Source: SW10 sp965657795 (lineage in GTDB: Bacteria; Verrucomicrobiota; Verrucomicrobiia; Verrucomicrobiales; Akkermansiaceae). From it: DNA of 64,000 nucleotides. A program made the translations under genes and the position numbers. This document shows positions 49,952 through 58,104 of the stretch, in pieces; the first letter of the stretch is position 1; the number at the start of each line of letters is the position of its first letter. The stretch spans positions 134,910-198,909 of the forward strand of contig CBFHQJ010000001.1 of NCBI GenBank assembly GCA_965657795.1. Direction: 5' to 3'. The notes beneath the pieces were generated by a model that worked only from the letters and a program-made list of their open reading frames with translations, did not search any database and had not been told where the DNA came from.

Positions 49952-51677
49952 ATGATCTCCCGCTCTCTAGCACTCCTGACTGCGTTTGCTTTTCCGATTT
50001 AATCTCCAGCTGACGAAGTGAAAGAGTTGGCTGAATTGAATGAGGTTTTTGAAGCTGCAAAACTAAAGCTGCCCGGCGAGCTTCGCGCCCGGTTGGGGGG
50101 CGGTTTGGGATGGCGGACGGGTTGCTCGCGAAGATCTTGCGGTGATGATGTCGGGCGTGGCCGAAGTGCTCGGCGTAAATACACCAACGAGCGGAGATGA
50201 TGTGGATCTCGATCTGGCTTGGGAGAAGTTTGTCAAAAGAGTTTGGTCTTGGAGCGACACCCCCGCGCCGGATCCTTTACCGGAAGTGGGAGACGGAGCG
50301 GTTTTTACGCAATTCCTGAAGAATGGGGTCTGGAGGGCGATGGGAGGCGAAGCTTCGATGGAGCAACTGATGGTGCACGAGTTCGGACATGCTCTTCAGT
50401 TGGAGCAGGAGACGATGAGAGCCAGGATGAGTTACTGGGGACATGTGTCAGGATTCACGAATTCGAAACGGGGCGAACCCTCTGATGGATTTGTCGGAGG
50501 TTCAAATCGAATGGAGCAAATGAAGGTCTTGATCAGGCTGCTTCTCTCCAACGAACCAAACAAGATGCCTCGGGGAGGTTTGGCTGAGTATCAGGTTTCT
50601 GATCAGGCGAATTTCGTGAACCGCTATGCTCGTTATGATCTGCGGGAAGACTATGCAGAGAGCTTTCGGCTCATGACTTATGACCCGGAGCGCTTGATCA
50701 AGGTCGCTCCGGAGAAGTTCCTTTATCTAAATGCGCTGGGTTGGAGTGCGCGTCTTGATCGTGAGAACCCTGGTCCGCTTTGGTATTCCGGGAACGATCT
50801 CGACCGGCTTTTCCCAAGAGCCATGCGGTTGGAAGTGTTTCGGAAAATTTTTGGGATGGAAGGCGCGGGCCCGGCTTGGCATCCGGTGCCCTTGGCCGCG
50901 GTTCTGCGAGCGCATCAAGACGAATTGTCATCAGCCGACTTACCGCCGCCTTATTTGGTCGCGGCAATCCCCAATGATTTGCCCAAGGAGCTCCAGACGA
51001 TCTTGTCCCCGGGTTTGTTGAGTGTGGAAATTGACGGCAAAACGTATGTAGCTTCCGAGCAGCGTCAGAAGCTTCGACAGGATGAAGCCATTGTGGAATG
51101 GATGAACACGTATTCCTATAATTTTATGATTGAGAAGTTTCGCCTTCAAGGGACGGATGGGATTTTGGGATCATACCAGAAGGTGGTCGCAGATGAGAAT
51201 GATCCAGCAAAACGGAGTCAGCATTTTGAGATCATTCGAGAACTTGGCCGTGACCTGGTCGATGATGGCCAGTGGGATAAATGGTACCTTGCGGAGACTC
51301 AATTTCACAAAGAGGCAGGGAATGTCTGGCTGGCTGCGCGGTATTCCATGTTGGCGTCAGACGGGACACCTGAAGAGAGGCTGGCCCAAATCCGGGATCT
51401 TGGTTCCAAGGCAGATGCCGGCTTCGAGCGCGCGTGTTTTCTGGCGACGGCTGTGGATGTTGCTTTGGAGACAGGCGATCCCAAGAAAGTGGCTTCGGCC
51501 ATCGAATCGATTCCGGGCGAGACCTTTGGTGCTTGGTTGCGGCTGCGGGCAGGCATGCGTTCCGCGAAGGCCTTGGGAGGTGAGATTGGTAAAGACTTGC
51601 TGGAAGTGGCCGGAAAGGAGGCTGAAGGAGTCAAAGCGCCCTTGATCAGGGAGCACTTGGAGGGCTTGTTGAAATAG
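49952..51677 (+). pseudogene. Secreted metallopeptidase-like gene with two frame lesions
   Basis: The main part (from GTG 50142, VMMSGVAEVLG) carries QLMVHEFGHALQLEQE, an H-E-x-x-H zinc site, with RYDLREDYAESFRL later supplying a possible third ligand. Upstream the same protein seems to start at ATG 49952 with a signal peptide (MISRSLALLTAFAFPI), then an in-frame TAA at 50000-50002, then SPADEVKELAELNEV and KLPGELRARLGG. That frame joins the peptidase frame at G6 (50095-50100): G7 would give ARLGGAVWDGGRVAREDLAV. So one nonsense codon and one homopolymer frameshift separate start and catalytic domain. Either a real pseudogene or error. Residues 150-500 have no known fold. Confidence 0.55.
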
Positions 51678-51746
51678 CATCGCAGGCAATCAGGGATTTC
51701 TTTCTGGAAGGGCGGAGCGAAATCCTGCGTAATTGGGGAAGAAATT

Positions 51747-52724
51747 ATGAAACGTCTCGCCCTAATTGTTCCACTTTTGCTGGCGCTTGTCAGTCCGCTG
51801 TTTTTGTCTGCCAAGAAAGAGGAGTCGAAGAAAAAGAAGATCGTTCTGATTGCGGGTAGCCGGAGCCACGGCTCGGGCGAGCATGAGTTCAGAGCGGGGT
51901 GTATGCTTCTTGCGAAGGCGCTCAATGAGGAGAGTGGACTTGAAGTTGAGGCGATTGTTGTTGGGAAAGATTGGCCGAAGGATAAGTCGGTGCTCGACGA
52001 TGCGGACTCCATTTTCATTTTTGCCGACAATGTTAGCGGGATTTCCGGAGAGTGGGAGTATCTGGACTCTTTGGCGAAGAAGGGTGTGGGAATGGTGTTC
52101 ATGCACTATGCTGTTCACCCCAACCCGCAAATGGGAAAGAAATACTACCAACCATGGATCGGTGGGGCGATGGAATCCAAGTGGTCGGTCAATCCCCATT
52201 GGGTGGCTGATATGAAGGTGAAGCAGGATCACGAAGTCTCAAACGGTGTTCCGGAAACCGTGACTTGTCTCGACGAGTTTTACTACAACATGCGCTTCAT
52301 CGATGATCGCGACAAGGTGCTCGACTTGGTCACGGCAACCCCAACCCGCGAGAACATGTATAAATACATCAACCTTTGGAACCAGCATGGCGTTGATGGT
52401 TTAAACAAGGAACAGGCTCTCATGTGGGGCTACGAACGTCCGGGTGGCGGTCGTGGTGTTGGCTTTACCGGTGGTCATTATCACCACGGCTGGGCTCTGG
52501 ATGGATTCCGCACGGTGGTTTTGAATGCGTTGGTTTGGTCGGCCGGAATGGAAGTTCCCGAAGGCGGAGTGAAGTCCAAGTCCCTGACCGAAGACGATCT
52601 TAATGCCAATCTTGATCGTTACGGCAACAAGACAAAGAGGCTTAAACTTCCTAATCCTGAGGATTGGAAGAAGTTGAAACCAGCGCGTATCGACGAGAAG
52701 CGCGAAGCAAAGTTCAAGAAGTAA
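51747..52724 (+). CDS. Secreted ThuA-like (trehalose-utilisation fold) protein
   Basis: 325 residues. Signal peptide MKRLALIVPLLLALVSPLFLSA after a good GGGGAAG site. ThuA fold (class I glutamine amidotransferase-like): KIVLIAGSRSHGSGEHEFRA, ADSIFIFADNVSGISGEWEY, MVFMHYAVHPNPQMGKKY, and near the C-terminus RGVGFTGGHYHHGWALDGFR. In Verrucomicrobia and Planctomycetes ThuA-like proteins accompany sulfatases and DUF1501-type genes in glycan loci, which fits here. The exact reaction of exported ThuA proteins is unproven. C-terminal 40 residues are basic and Lys-rich. Confidence 0.88.
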   Translation: MKRLALIVPLLLALVSPLFLSAKKEESKKKKIVLIAGSRSHGSGEHEFRAGCMLLAKALNEESGLEVEAIVVGKDWPKDKSVLDDADSIFIFADNVSGISGEWEYLDSLAKKGVGMVFMHYAVHPNPQMGKKYYQPWIGGAMESKWSVNPHWVADMKVKQDHEVSNGVPETVTCLDEFYYNMRFIDDRDKVLDLVTATPTRENMYKYINLWNQHGVDGLNKEQALMWGYERPGGGRGVGFTGGHYHHGWALDGFRTVVLNALVWSAGMEVPEGGVKSKSLTEDDLNANLDRYGNKTKRLKLPNPEDWKKLKPARIDEKREAKFKK

Positions 52725-52739
52725 TCCGCTGGGATTACG

Positions 52740-52900
52740 GTGTAACGGTGCGGAGCAGCCGGGAACTCTGGACCTGGAGAGGTCTCGCGCAGAGGCGCAG
52801 AGTCTCTTGGAGGTCGATGCCTTCGAGGGTAAAAGCGAGGCGCCAGTCACCAATGGCAGACGCTGTAAATTCTGAGGGTTGCTCGTTCTCGGTGGCTTGG
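52740..52900. repeat. Possible dispersed intergenic repeat
   Basis: The 296-bp gap after the ThuA gene holds GCGCAGAGGCGCAGAG at 52788-52803, a direct repeat of GCGCAGAG. On the minus strand it reads as a peptide with RLAFTLEG and ETLRLCAR, phrases of the kind often annotated as hypothetical proteins from dispersed repeats. That last link is from memory, not from a search. No start signal supports a gene here. Confidence 0.3.
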
Positions 52901-53020
52901 TGGGGTGGCCCCGGGCTGAAGCACCCCAAGGGCATCTGATCAAAGCTCCGTAAACTTATCACTCCCGGGTTGGTGAGGATCTTGGGGAGATGGTTTGTCG
53001 GACGGGGAGAAATTGTTTAA

Positions 53021-54058
53021 ATGTTTTTTGTGATGTTTTTTTTGGGGTGGGGCATTTTGACGGGGCAAACTCTTGAGGAAGGCAAGGCTGAATTTAAGGC
53101 GCAGAAGAGCGCGCTGGAAGAGACGGCCGGGGAGTATTTTCGGACGAAGGTGAAGGCGTTTGCCAAGACGGCGAAAGATGGGGAGGAGAAGACGTATTTA
53201 GATCAGTTGGAGAAGACGCATTTGGCCTGGATGGCGTGGGCGGAGTTGCAGGCCCGGGTGCAGGTCGCTCCGGAGCCTGAAGCGAAGCGGGAGGCTCTTT
53301 TCTGGATGGCACGGGCCTGGCTTTATGAGCAGAAGGAAGGGGAGTTGAAGAAGGAGCTTGATGGGGCGGACAATTTTACGCCGGTGGTGATCGACGATGT
53401 GAGAATCAATGTGGAACCCCTGGAGTTTCCGGCCACGATTTATCCTGGTGAGATGGCGGGGAAGAAGGGATGTTTTGCCTTGCAGTGGACGGAGGATGAA
53501 GCGGTGCGGGGAGCCTTTGTTAGTAATGATGGACAGAAGGTGTTTCGGCTTTTTGGCGACAATTCCGAACGGGGGGTGGTGAAGTTTTTTTGCATCGAGG
53601 CGGGAGCGGGTTCCGGTCTCGAGTTGGTGGTCCGCAAGTCTTCCGAGAATGGCAGGCTGGTGTGGTCGGGCGGCTCTGAAAAGTTGGGCGCAGTCAAGAT
53701 GACGAAGGCGGGGGCTGCGCAAGGGCGGCGGGAAGGTCGGCCGGCGACTTATGAGGGATCGAGCGGGACGACGAAATTACGGATTGGCCTGGAGTGGGCC
53801 GAGGCCGGAACGGTGACGGGTTCCTGGATGGATGTGGGGTCCGGAGTGCCGGGTGATTTTGTGGGCCTCAATTATGAGGAGGGACGGCTCTATCTGGACC
53901 GTTGGGAGGAAGACGGCCGCGATGTCGAGGGAGGGATCGTGAAGGCGATGTGGTTTCTCAAGAAGACAGGTGGGAACCCGGTCACTTGGACGGGGACGGC
54001 GGTTTACTTCAATGGCTACACCGAGCAGATCAGTTTTACGAAGGTCCCGCAAGAGTGA
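53021..54058 (+). CDS. Hypothetical secreted protein
   Basis: 345 residues. Signal peptide MFFVMFFLGWGILTGQT from ATG 53021 (GGGGAGA lies about 10 nt upstream). Residues 20-120 are helical and charged (GKAEFKAQKSALEETAGEYF, LDQLEKTHLAWMAWAELQAR). The rest is beta-rich with two similar segments: GCFALQWTEDEAVRGAF/KVFRLFGDNS and GTTKLRIGLEWAEAGTVTGS/VPGDFVGLNYEEGRLYLDRW. No family recognised. Its 3' end overlaps the convergent HAD gene by 23 nt, which is unusual and may mean the true stop context or start of one is shorter. Confidence 0.62.
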   Translation: MFFVMFFLGWGILTGQTLEEGKAEFKAQKSALEETAGEYFRTKVKAFAKTAKDGEEKTYLDQLEKTHLAWMAWAELQARVQVAPEPEAKREALFWMARAWLYEQKEGELKKELDGADNFTPVVIDDVRINVEPLEFPATIYPGEMAGKKGCFALQWTEDEAVRGAFVSNDGQKVFRLFGDNSERGVVKFFCIEAGAGSGLELVVRKSSENGRLVWSGGSEKLGAVKMTKAGAAQGRREGRPATYEGSSGTTKLRIGLEWAEAGTVTGSWMDVGSGVPGDFVGLNYEEGRLYLDRWEEDGRDVEGGIVKAMWFLKKTGGNPVTWTGTAVYFNGYTEQISFTKVPQE

Positions 54059-54638
54059 TGCCTTGCCCGGAGAGCCAGTCCAAGCAGGACTGGTGATCGT
54101 TCAGGTCATATTGCCAAGTGCGAAAGCCGAGGGCTTTTCCGGTGGCGATGTTTTCGGGAAGGTCATCGAGGTAGATCGTTTCTTCGGGGACGAGGCTATA
54201 GTTTTCGATCGCGGATTGATAGAATTCGGGATGCGGTTTGATGGCGCCGACTTCTTGTGAGAAGTGGTGGTGGTCGAAGAGGTCAAATTCCGGGTGTGCT
54301 TTGAGAAAAGAGCGGGCGTGAATGGCGTTGGTGTTGGAGAAGAGAATCAGGCGGTGGCCTTGCTTCTTGAGGGTGTGGACGAGGTCCCACATGGGGGCGT
54401 TGAGTGAGAAGATATCTTCCCATGCGGCGATGAATTCGTCCGGCTTGAGCGGGTGATCGAGGATTTCGAGGGAGCGTTGGACGAATTCCTGATCTGAGAT
54501 TTGGCCGGTTTCGTAGGGATCCTTGAGCTCCGCGAGTTCGTCGGGCAGGGGCGTGTTTTCGGAGCCGAGAATGGCGAGGTGGAATCGTTCGAAATGGAGT
54601 TTGAGGAGAACGTTTCCGATGTCGTAGAGGAAGGTCAC
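54036..54638 (-). CDS. HAD-superfamily hydrolase (subfamily IA)
   Basis: 200 residues. Motif I FLYDIGNVLLKL: the nucleophile Asp is present, with Gly where a second Asp often sits (as in YihX-type FDLGNV). Motif II LILFSNTNA, motif III Lys in QEVGAIKPHPEFYQ, motif IV ETIYLDDLPENIATG. Probably a small-molecule (sugar) phosphatase. Its start overlaps the GT28 stop by 4 nt (54635-54638), so it is translationally coupled to that glycolipid synthase and may remove a phosphate in the same pathway; that link is inference. Confidence 0.85.
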   Translation of the reverse strand: MTFLYDIGNVLLKLHFERFHLAILGSENTPLPDELAELKDPYETGQISDQEFVQRSLEILDHPLKPDEFIAAWEDIFSLNAPMWDLVHTLKKQGHRLILFSNTNAIHARSFLKAHPEFDLFDHHHFSQEVGAIKPHPEFYQSAIENYSLVPEETIYLDDLPENIATGKALGFRTWQYDLNDHQSCLDWLSGQGITLAGPS

Positions 54639-55777
54639 GGGCTTTTAATTTTGGAGAGGATGAATCGGGCGGCTTCGCGTGCGGCGGCGGGGCGGGCGAA
54701 CTGGATGAGTCGTTTTTTCTGCTCGCGCCAGAGGGCGGCGTCGTCCGCGAGGAGCCTGGAGATGGATTCGCGAATGGCTTTGGCGGAGGTGGCGAGGGAG
54801 CCGGTCTGGAATCGGTCGAGGAGTTCGATGTTCCCTTCTTCTTGTCCGGGGACGATGTGGTGAACCAACATGGGGCACTGGGCGGCGATGGCCTCGTGAA
54901 CGGTGGCGCCACCGGCCTTGCCAATGATAAGGTGGTGGGATGAGAGGAGTTCGGGGACTTTGCGGGTCCAGCCCTTGATGTGGATGCGACCGGGGAATGA
55001 TTTTTTGAGCGAGTGAACCTTGCGGTAAAGTCGGCGCACGTTTCGCCCGAGGACGACGGTAACGTGGTTGTTTTGACTGAGGGCGGCTTTGATGATGTCG
55101 TTGACGTGCGGGGAGCGGGCCGTGGGGAAGAAGAGGATGCGGAAGGGGGCGAGTGGATCTTCCGGCGAGATTTTCCCGAGGCTTTCGAAACGCGGGCTCA
55201 CGGGGAAGCCGGTGATTTGGATTTTTTCGGCAGGAAGGTGGTTGGTGATGAGGCCCTCGCGGGTGTGCTTGTCGGTGATGAGGAAGTGATCGCTGGGGGA
55301 GCGGGTCCAGGCCGCGTTGATCTCGATGGAGTCGGTGATGACGGTGATGATGGGGACACGCCGCCTTGTTGAGAACTGTCGCTCAACCATGTAGGGGTAA
55401 AGCGGGTAGGTGTTGACGACGAGGTCGGGTTGGAATTGATCGAGCAGGTCGGCGACCGCGTCCTCGGTTTTCGCGATAAAGGGAAGTGGTTCGGAGAAGT
55501 CCTGTCGATCCGTGGAGCGATACATCCAGGCCCAAATTTTAGGAGTGTAGGTGGTGATCTCCCGGTAGGCTTTGCAGAGGAAGGCATTGATGCGTGGGTT
55601 GCCAAGATGACAGGGATCGGCGACGAGGACGTCCGCTTGTACTTCCAGGGCCTCGGCGAGGTGTCGGGCCGCGCTATTGTGCCCGTCGCCAAAGCTTGCT
55701 GAGAGAATGAGGATCTTGGGCTTCACACGTTCAATTGTTGAATGAGATCTAGAGGGGATCCGGAGTTGCGTCGACAC
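54635..55777 (-). CDS. GT28 glycosyltransferase, MGDG synthase/processive diacylglycerol type
   Basis: 380 residues from ATG 55777; the motif core begins at KILILSASFGDGHNSAARHL (about 20-39), so a GTG at 55726 is possible. MGDG synthases and UgtP-type enzymes glucosylate or galactosylate diacylglycerol at the inner membrane. Blocks: FGDGHNSAA, KAYREITTYTPKIWAWMYRS, VVNTYPLYPYMVERQF, VITDSIEINAAWTR, ITGFPVSPRF, HHLIIGKAGGATVHEAIAAQ and MLVHHIVPGQEEGNIELLD. Coupled to the HAD gene. Glycolipid-forming role is by family; the sugar is not determinable. Confidence 0.85.
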   Translation of the reverse strand: MSTQLRIPSRSHSTIERVKPKILILSASFGDGHNSAARHLAEALEVQADVLVADPCHLGNPRINAFLCKAYREITTYTPKIWAWMYRSTDRQDFSEPLPFIAKTEDAVADLLDQFQPDLVVNTYPLYPYMVERQFSTRRRVPIITVITDSIEINAAWTRSPSDHFLITDKHTREGLITNHLPAEKIQITGFPVSPRFESLGKISPEDPLAPFRILFFPTARSPHVNDIIKAALSQNNHVTVVLGRNVRRLYRKVHSLKKSFPGRIHIKGWTRKVPELLSSHHLIIGKAGGATVHEAIAAQCPMLVHHIVPGQEEGNIELLDRFQTGSLATSAKAIRESISRLLADDAALWREQKKRLIQFARPAAAREAARFILSKIKSP

Positions 55778-55806
55778 TCATTTAAGGTCAGTTTGTCTGT
55801 GGAAAG

Positions 55807-56907
55807 ATGGCAGACAGGTCGAGCGATAAGAAGGAAGATCAGATCAGGGTGGTTGATGATGAACCTGCGGAGGTTGTTCGCCTGGATTCGGGGAAGGTGA
55901 GTCCTCTTGAGAAGAAGGGGAAAATTGCCCATGCGGTTCTGGCTTCAGCGCCCGGGCGGAGTGGTGAGGAGATGCCTGCCGAGAAGAAAGCATTTGATCC
56001 GGAGAAGGAGTGGTTGGAGGAGGCTGGAAATGAGACCGTTCCAATGGGGTGGTTTGTTTTGTTGGTCGTGGGTTTGCTTGGGGTTTTGGGTTGGGTTGTT
56101 TTTCAGACCATGACCGGAGACCCCGGAGGGGTTTCGGCAGAGAATGTAGGATTGGCAAACCCGTTGGAGAATGACGGGGACCGCCCAAAGAGTGCTGGAG
56201 ACACAGAAGCGGAGCGCCGCGAAGCGGAAGCTCATTTTGAGCAGATGGAAATTGTTGTGGCCGGATTCTTAAAGGCTAAGTCGCCGGAGGAGATGTTGAA
56301 GTGGGTGAGGCACCCGGAACGGGTTGCTCCTCTCATGGAATCCCATTACGCGCGGAATGCCATCGAGTCTTTGACATTTAAAAGTACTGACGAGTATCAC
56401 AGCGCCTCACTTGAAAGTAAGCCTTTTATCGCCCTCAAGGTTCGCGTTGAGGAACAGAGAGAGGGAGTTCCCGTTTTACTTGAGGACGGGCCAGACGGAA
56501 TGCTTGTGGATTGGGAATCATTTGTATGCTACCTCCCGATGAATCCCGAGGATATTGCGGAATCACGACCAACGGAGCCGGTGAGTCTGAGGGTCTATGC
56601 CCAAAGGGACACCTTCTTCACTTATGAGTTTTCAGATGAGAGAGAATACGATTGTTTTCGACTAAATTTCCGTGGATCTGAAACGGTTCTTTACGGTTTT
56701 GTGAAGAAGGGGACGACTTTGGAACGAGAGTTTCTTAAAATTTTCCCGGTTGGAAAGGTGAATTACAAGAAGCCGCTGATGATCAGTGCAAGGTTCCTCG
56801 AAGGAGGTGAGGCTGCAAACTCGATGCTGATCGAAGATTTGGAATCGACCATGTGGGCGTATCCCCGTGATCCAGCGGAAGTTGATAAGGAAAACGAAGG
56901 TAACTAG
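55807..56907 (+). CDS. Hypothetical single-pass membrane protein
   Basis: 366 residues. Residues 1-75 are charged and cytoplasmic (DRSSDKKEDQIRVVDDEPAE); one helix about 78-102 (PMGWFVLLVVGLLGVLGWVV); the rest is probably periplasmic with helical (HFEQMEIVVAGFLKAKSPEE, WVRHPERVAPLMESHYARN) and beta-rich parts (CFRLNFRGSETVLYGFVKKG). No family recognised. First gene of a six-gene run ending with rsmD and waaA (gaps -4 to +21 bp), suggesting an envelope role. Divergent from the GT28 gene with 29 bp between starts. Confidence 0.65.
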   Translation: MADRSSDKKEDQIRVVDDEPAEVVRLDSGKVSPLEKKGKIAHAVLASAPGRSGEEMPAEKKAFDPEKEWLEEAGNETVPMGWFVLLVVGLLGVLGWVVFQTMTGDPGGVSAENVGLANPLENDGDRPKSAGDTEAERREAEAHFEQMEIVVAGFLKAKSPEEMLKWVRHPERVAPLMESHYARNAIESLTFKSTDEYHSASLESKPFIALKVRVEEQREGVPVLLEDGPDGMLVDWESFVCYLPMNPEDIAESRPTEPVSLRVYAQRDTFFTYEFSDEREYDCFRLNFRGSETVLYGFVKKGTTLEREFLKIFPVGKVNYKKPLMISARFLEGGEAANSMLIEDLESTMWAYPRDPAEVDKENEGN

Positions 56908-56917
56908 AATTTTACTT

Positions 56918-57373
56918 GTGAAGCCGGGAGGAACAGAAGGAGGAGAGCAAACCTTTGTGGCGGGGGCTGGCTTGGTGCTGTTTGCGCTAGGGTTATATCT
57001 TTTTTTGGATTCAGTGCAGGTAACCTCGGCTCCCTTTGGGCTGGTTTCCCGTGGAATGGGGCGCGGAGGTGGGCGGATGTGGGAGACAACATCAATGGGT
57101 GTCATCTTTGTTCCGTTTTTGGCAGGGGTGTTGGTTTTGTTTTACGATGCCTCAAAGCGCTGGGGTTGGTGGCTGGGGGGATTGGGATTGGCTGTGATCT
57201 GCGTGGAAATTCTTAGTCGCGTCCGCTTTGTTTTAAACATGAAGACGACGTCCCTCCTTCTGCTGCTCGGAATGGTGGCGGCAGGTGCGGGTTTACTTGC
57301 TCGAAGTTATATGGTTGGTTCGAAGCGGGCCAGGAAGGCCAAGGAGCAGAAAGAAGACAATAAATCAGAATGA
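56918..57373 (+). CDS. Hypothetical polytopic membrane protein
   Basis: 151 residues from GTG 56918 (VKPGGTEGGEQTFVAGAGLV), 10 bp after the previous stop. The in-frame ATG at 56867 would overlap the neighbour by 41 nt and adds a basic peptide. About four hydrophobic segments: GAGLVLFALGLYLFLDSVQV, GVIFVPFLAGVLVLFYDA, GWWLGGLGLAVICVEIL, and LLLLLGMVAAGAGLLARSY, with a Gly/Arg-rich loop between the first two (SRGMGRGGGRMW) and a Lys-rich tail. No family recognised. Stop overlaps the next start. Confidence 0.6.
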   Translation: MKPGGTEGGEQTFVAGAGLVLFALGLYLFLDSVQVTSAPFGLVSRGMGRGGGRMWETTSMGVIFVPFLAGVLVLFYDASKRWGWWLGGLGLAVICVEILSRVRFVLNMKTTSLLLLLGMVAAGAGLLARSYMVGSKRARKAKEQKEDNKSE

Positions 57374-58083
57374 TGAAACGACAGATGATACGGGCGACTT
57401 CTTTTCTCGCCATTTCCTTTTTAATGCTGTTCCCGACGGGAGCGTTTGCACAGGCCAAGGCTCCCAAAATTTTCACGGACATTCTTTCGCCAAACAAACT
57501 TTATGAAGGTCAAAGAGTTGTAGTGACTCCACCAGATGAGATTCAGACATATATCGATAAGGTGAAGGAGGGGGCGAAGAAGGATCCTGTGTGGTATGAA
57601 GAGTATTCCAAAAATGCCAAGCCGGGGGTGCCACTTCCATTCCACAAAAACCTCAATTTAAGCACCGAAGAGTATCAGGAGTATCTGGCCCTTTGGGGGA
57701 AACGGGAATTCAAGGTCCTGGAGAAGGTGGGAGTGATGCTTGAACAGCGGCGAGGGAAGTGGAGTTTCCGATTGTCCGGAACGGGCGCGATGATTTCGCT
57801 CCTGAGGTACGACGAGAAAGAAGATACATTTCGTTCGACCAACGGAGTGATGAAGCGAATCGAGGATATTGATGCGGCCGCGGAAACCATCCTTGGCGAA
57901 TGGAAGGGAGTTGAGTGGCGCTTCGAAGAGGAGACTCCTCTCGGGAAGACCAAAGAAAATTTGGCTCTCGGAAAATCGGGGGACGGGAAGTTTGGCTTTC
58001 TTGTCTATCGTCTTCAGGACATCACTGCGAACAACACCGTGCTGGAAGATGTGAGCAGGGTGATTCGTTTTCCGCTGAAATAG
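57370..58083 (+). CDS. Hypothetical secreted protein
   Basis: 237 residues. Signal peptide MMKRQMIRATSFLAISFLML...AFA. The mature part is basic and Glu-rich, with KLYEGQRVVVTPPDEIQTYI, PGVPLPFHKNLNLSTEEYQE and SFRLSGTGAMISLLRYDEKE. No domain recognised; no lipobox. ATGA overlap with the previous gene indicates coupling; 21 bp separate it from the AsmA-like gene. Probably periplasmic. Confidence 0.65.
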   Translation: MMKRQMIRATSFLAISFLMLFPTGAFAQAKAPKIFTDILSPNKLYEGQRVVVTPPDEIQTYIDKVKEGAKKDPVWYEEYSKNAKPGVPLPFHKNLNLSTEEYQEYLALWGKREFKVLEKVGVMLEQRRGKWSFRLSGTGAMISLLRYDEKEDTFRSTNGVMKRIEDIDAAAETILGEWKGVEWRFEEETPLGKTKENLALGKSGDGKFGFLVYRLQDITANNTVLEDVSRVIRFPLK

Positions 58084-58104
58084 GAATTGAGAGGATCCTG
58101 TCGT

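Noticed and set aside
52735..52962. Small minus-strand gene after the ThuA gene (75 codons)
   Set aside because: No ribosome-binding site or family, and the sequence looks like a repeat-derived frame; kept only as a repeat candidate.
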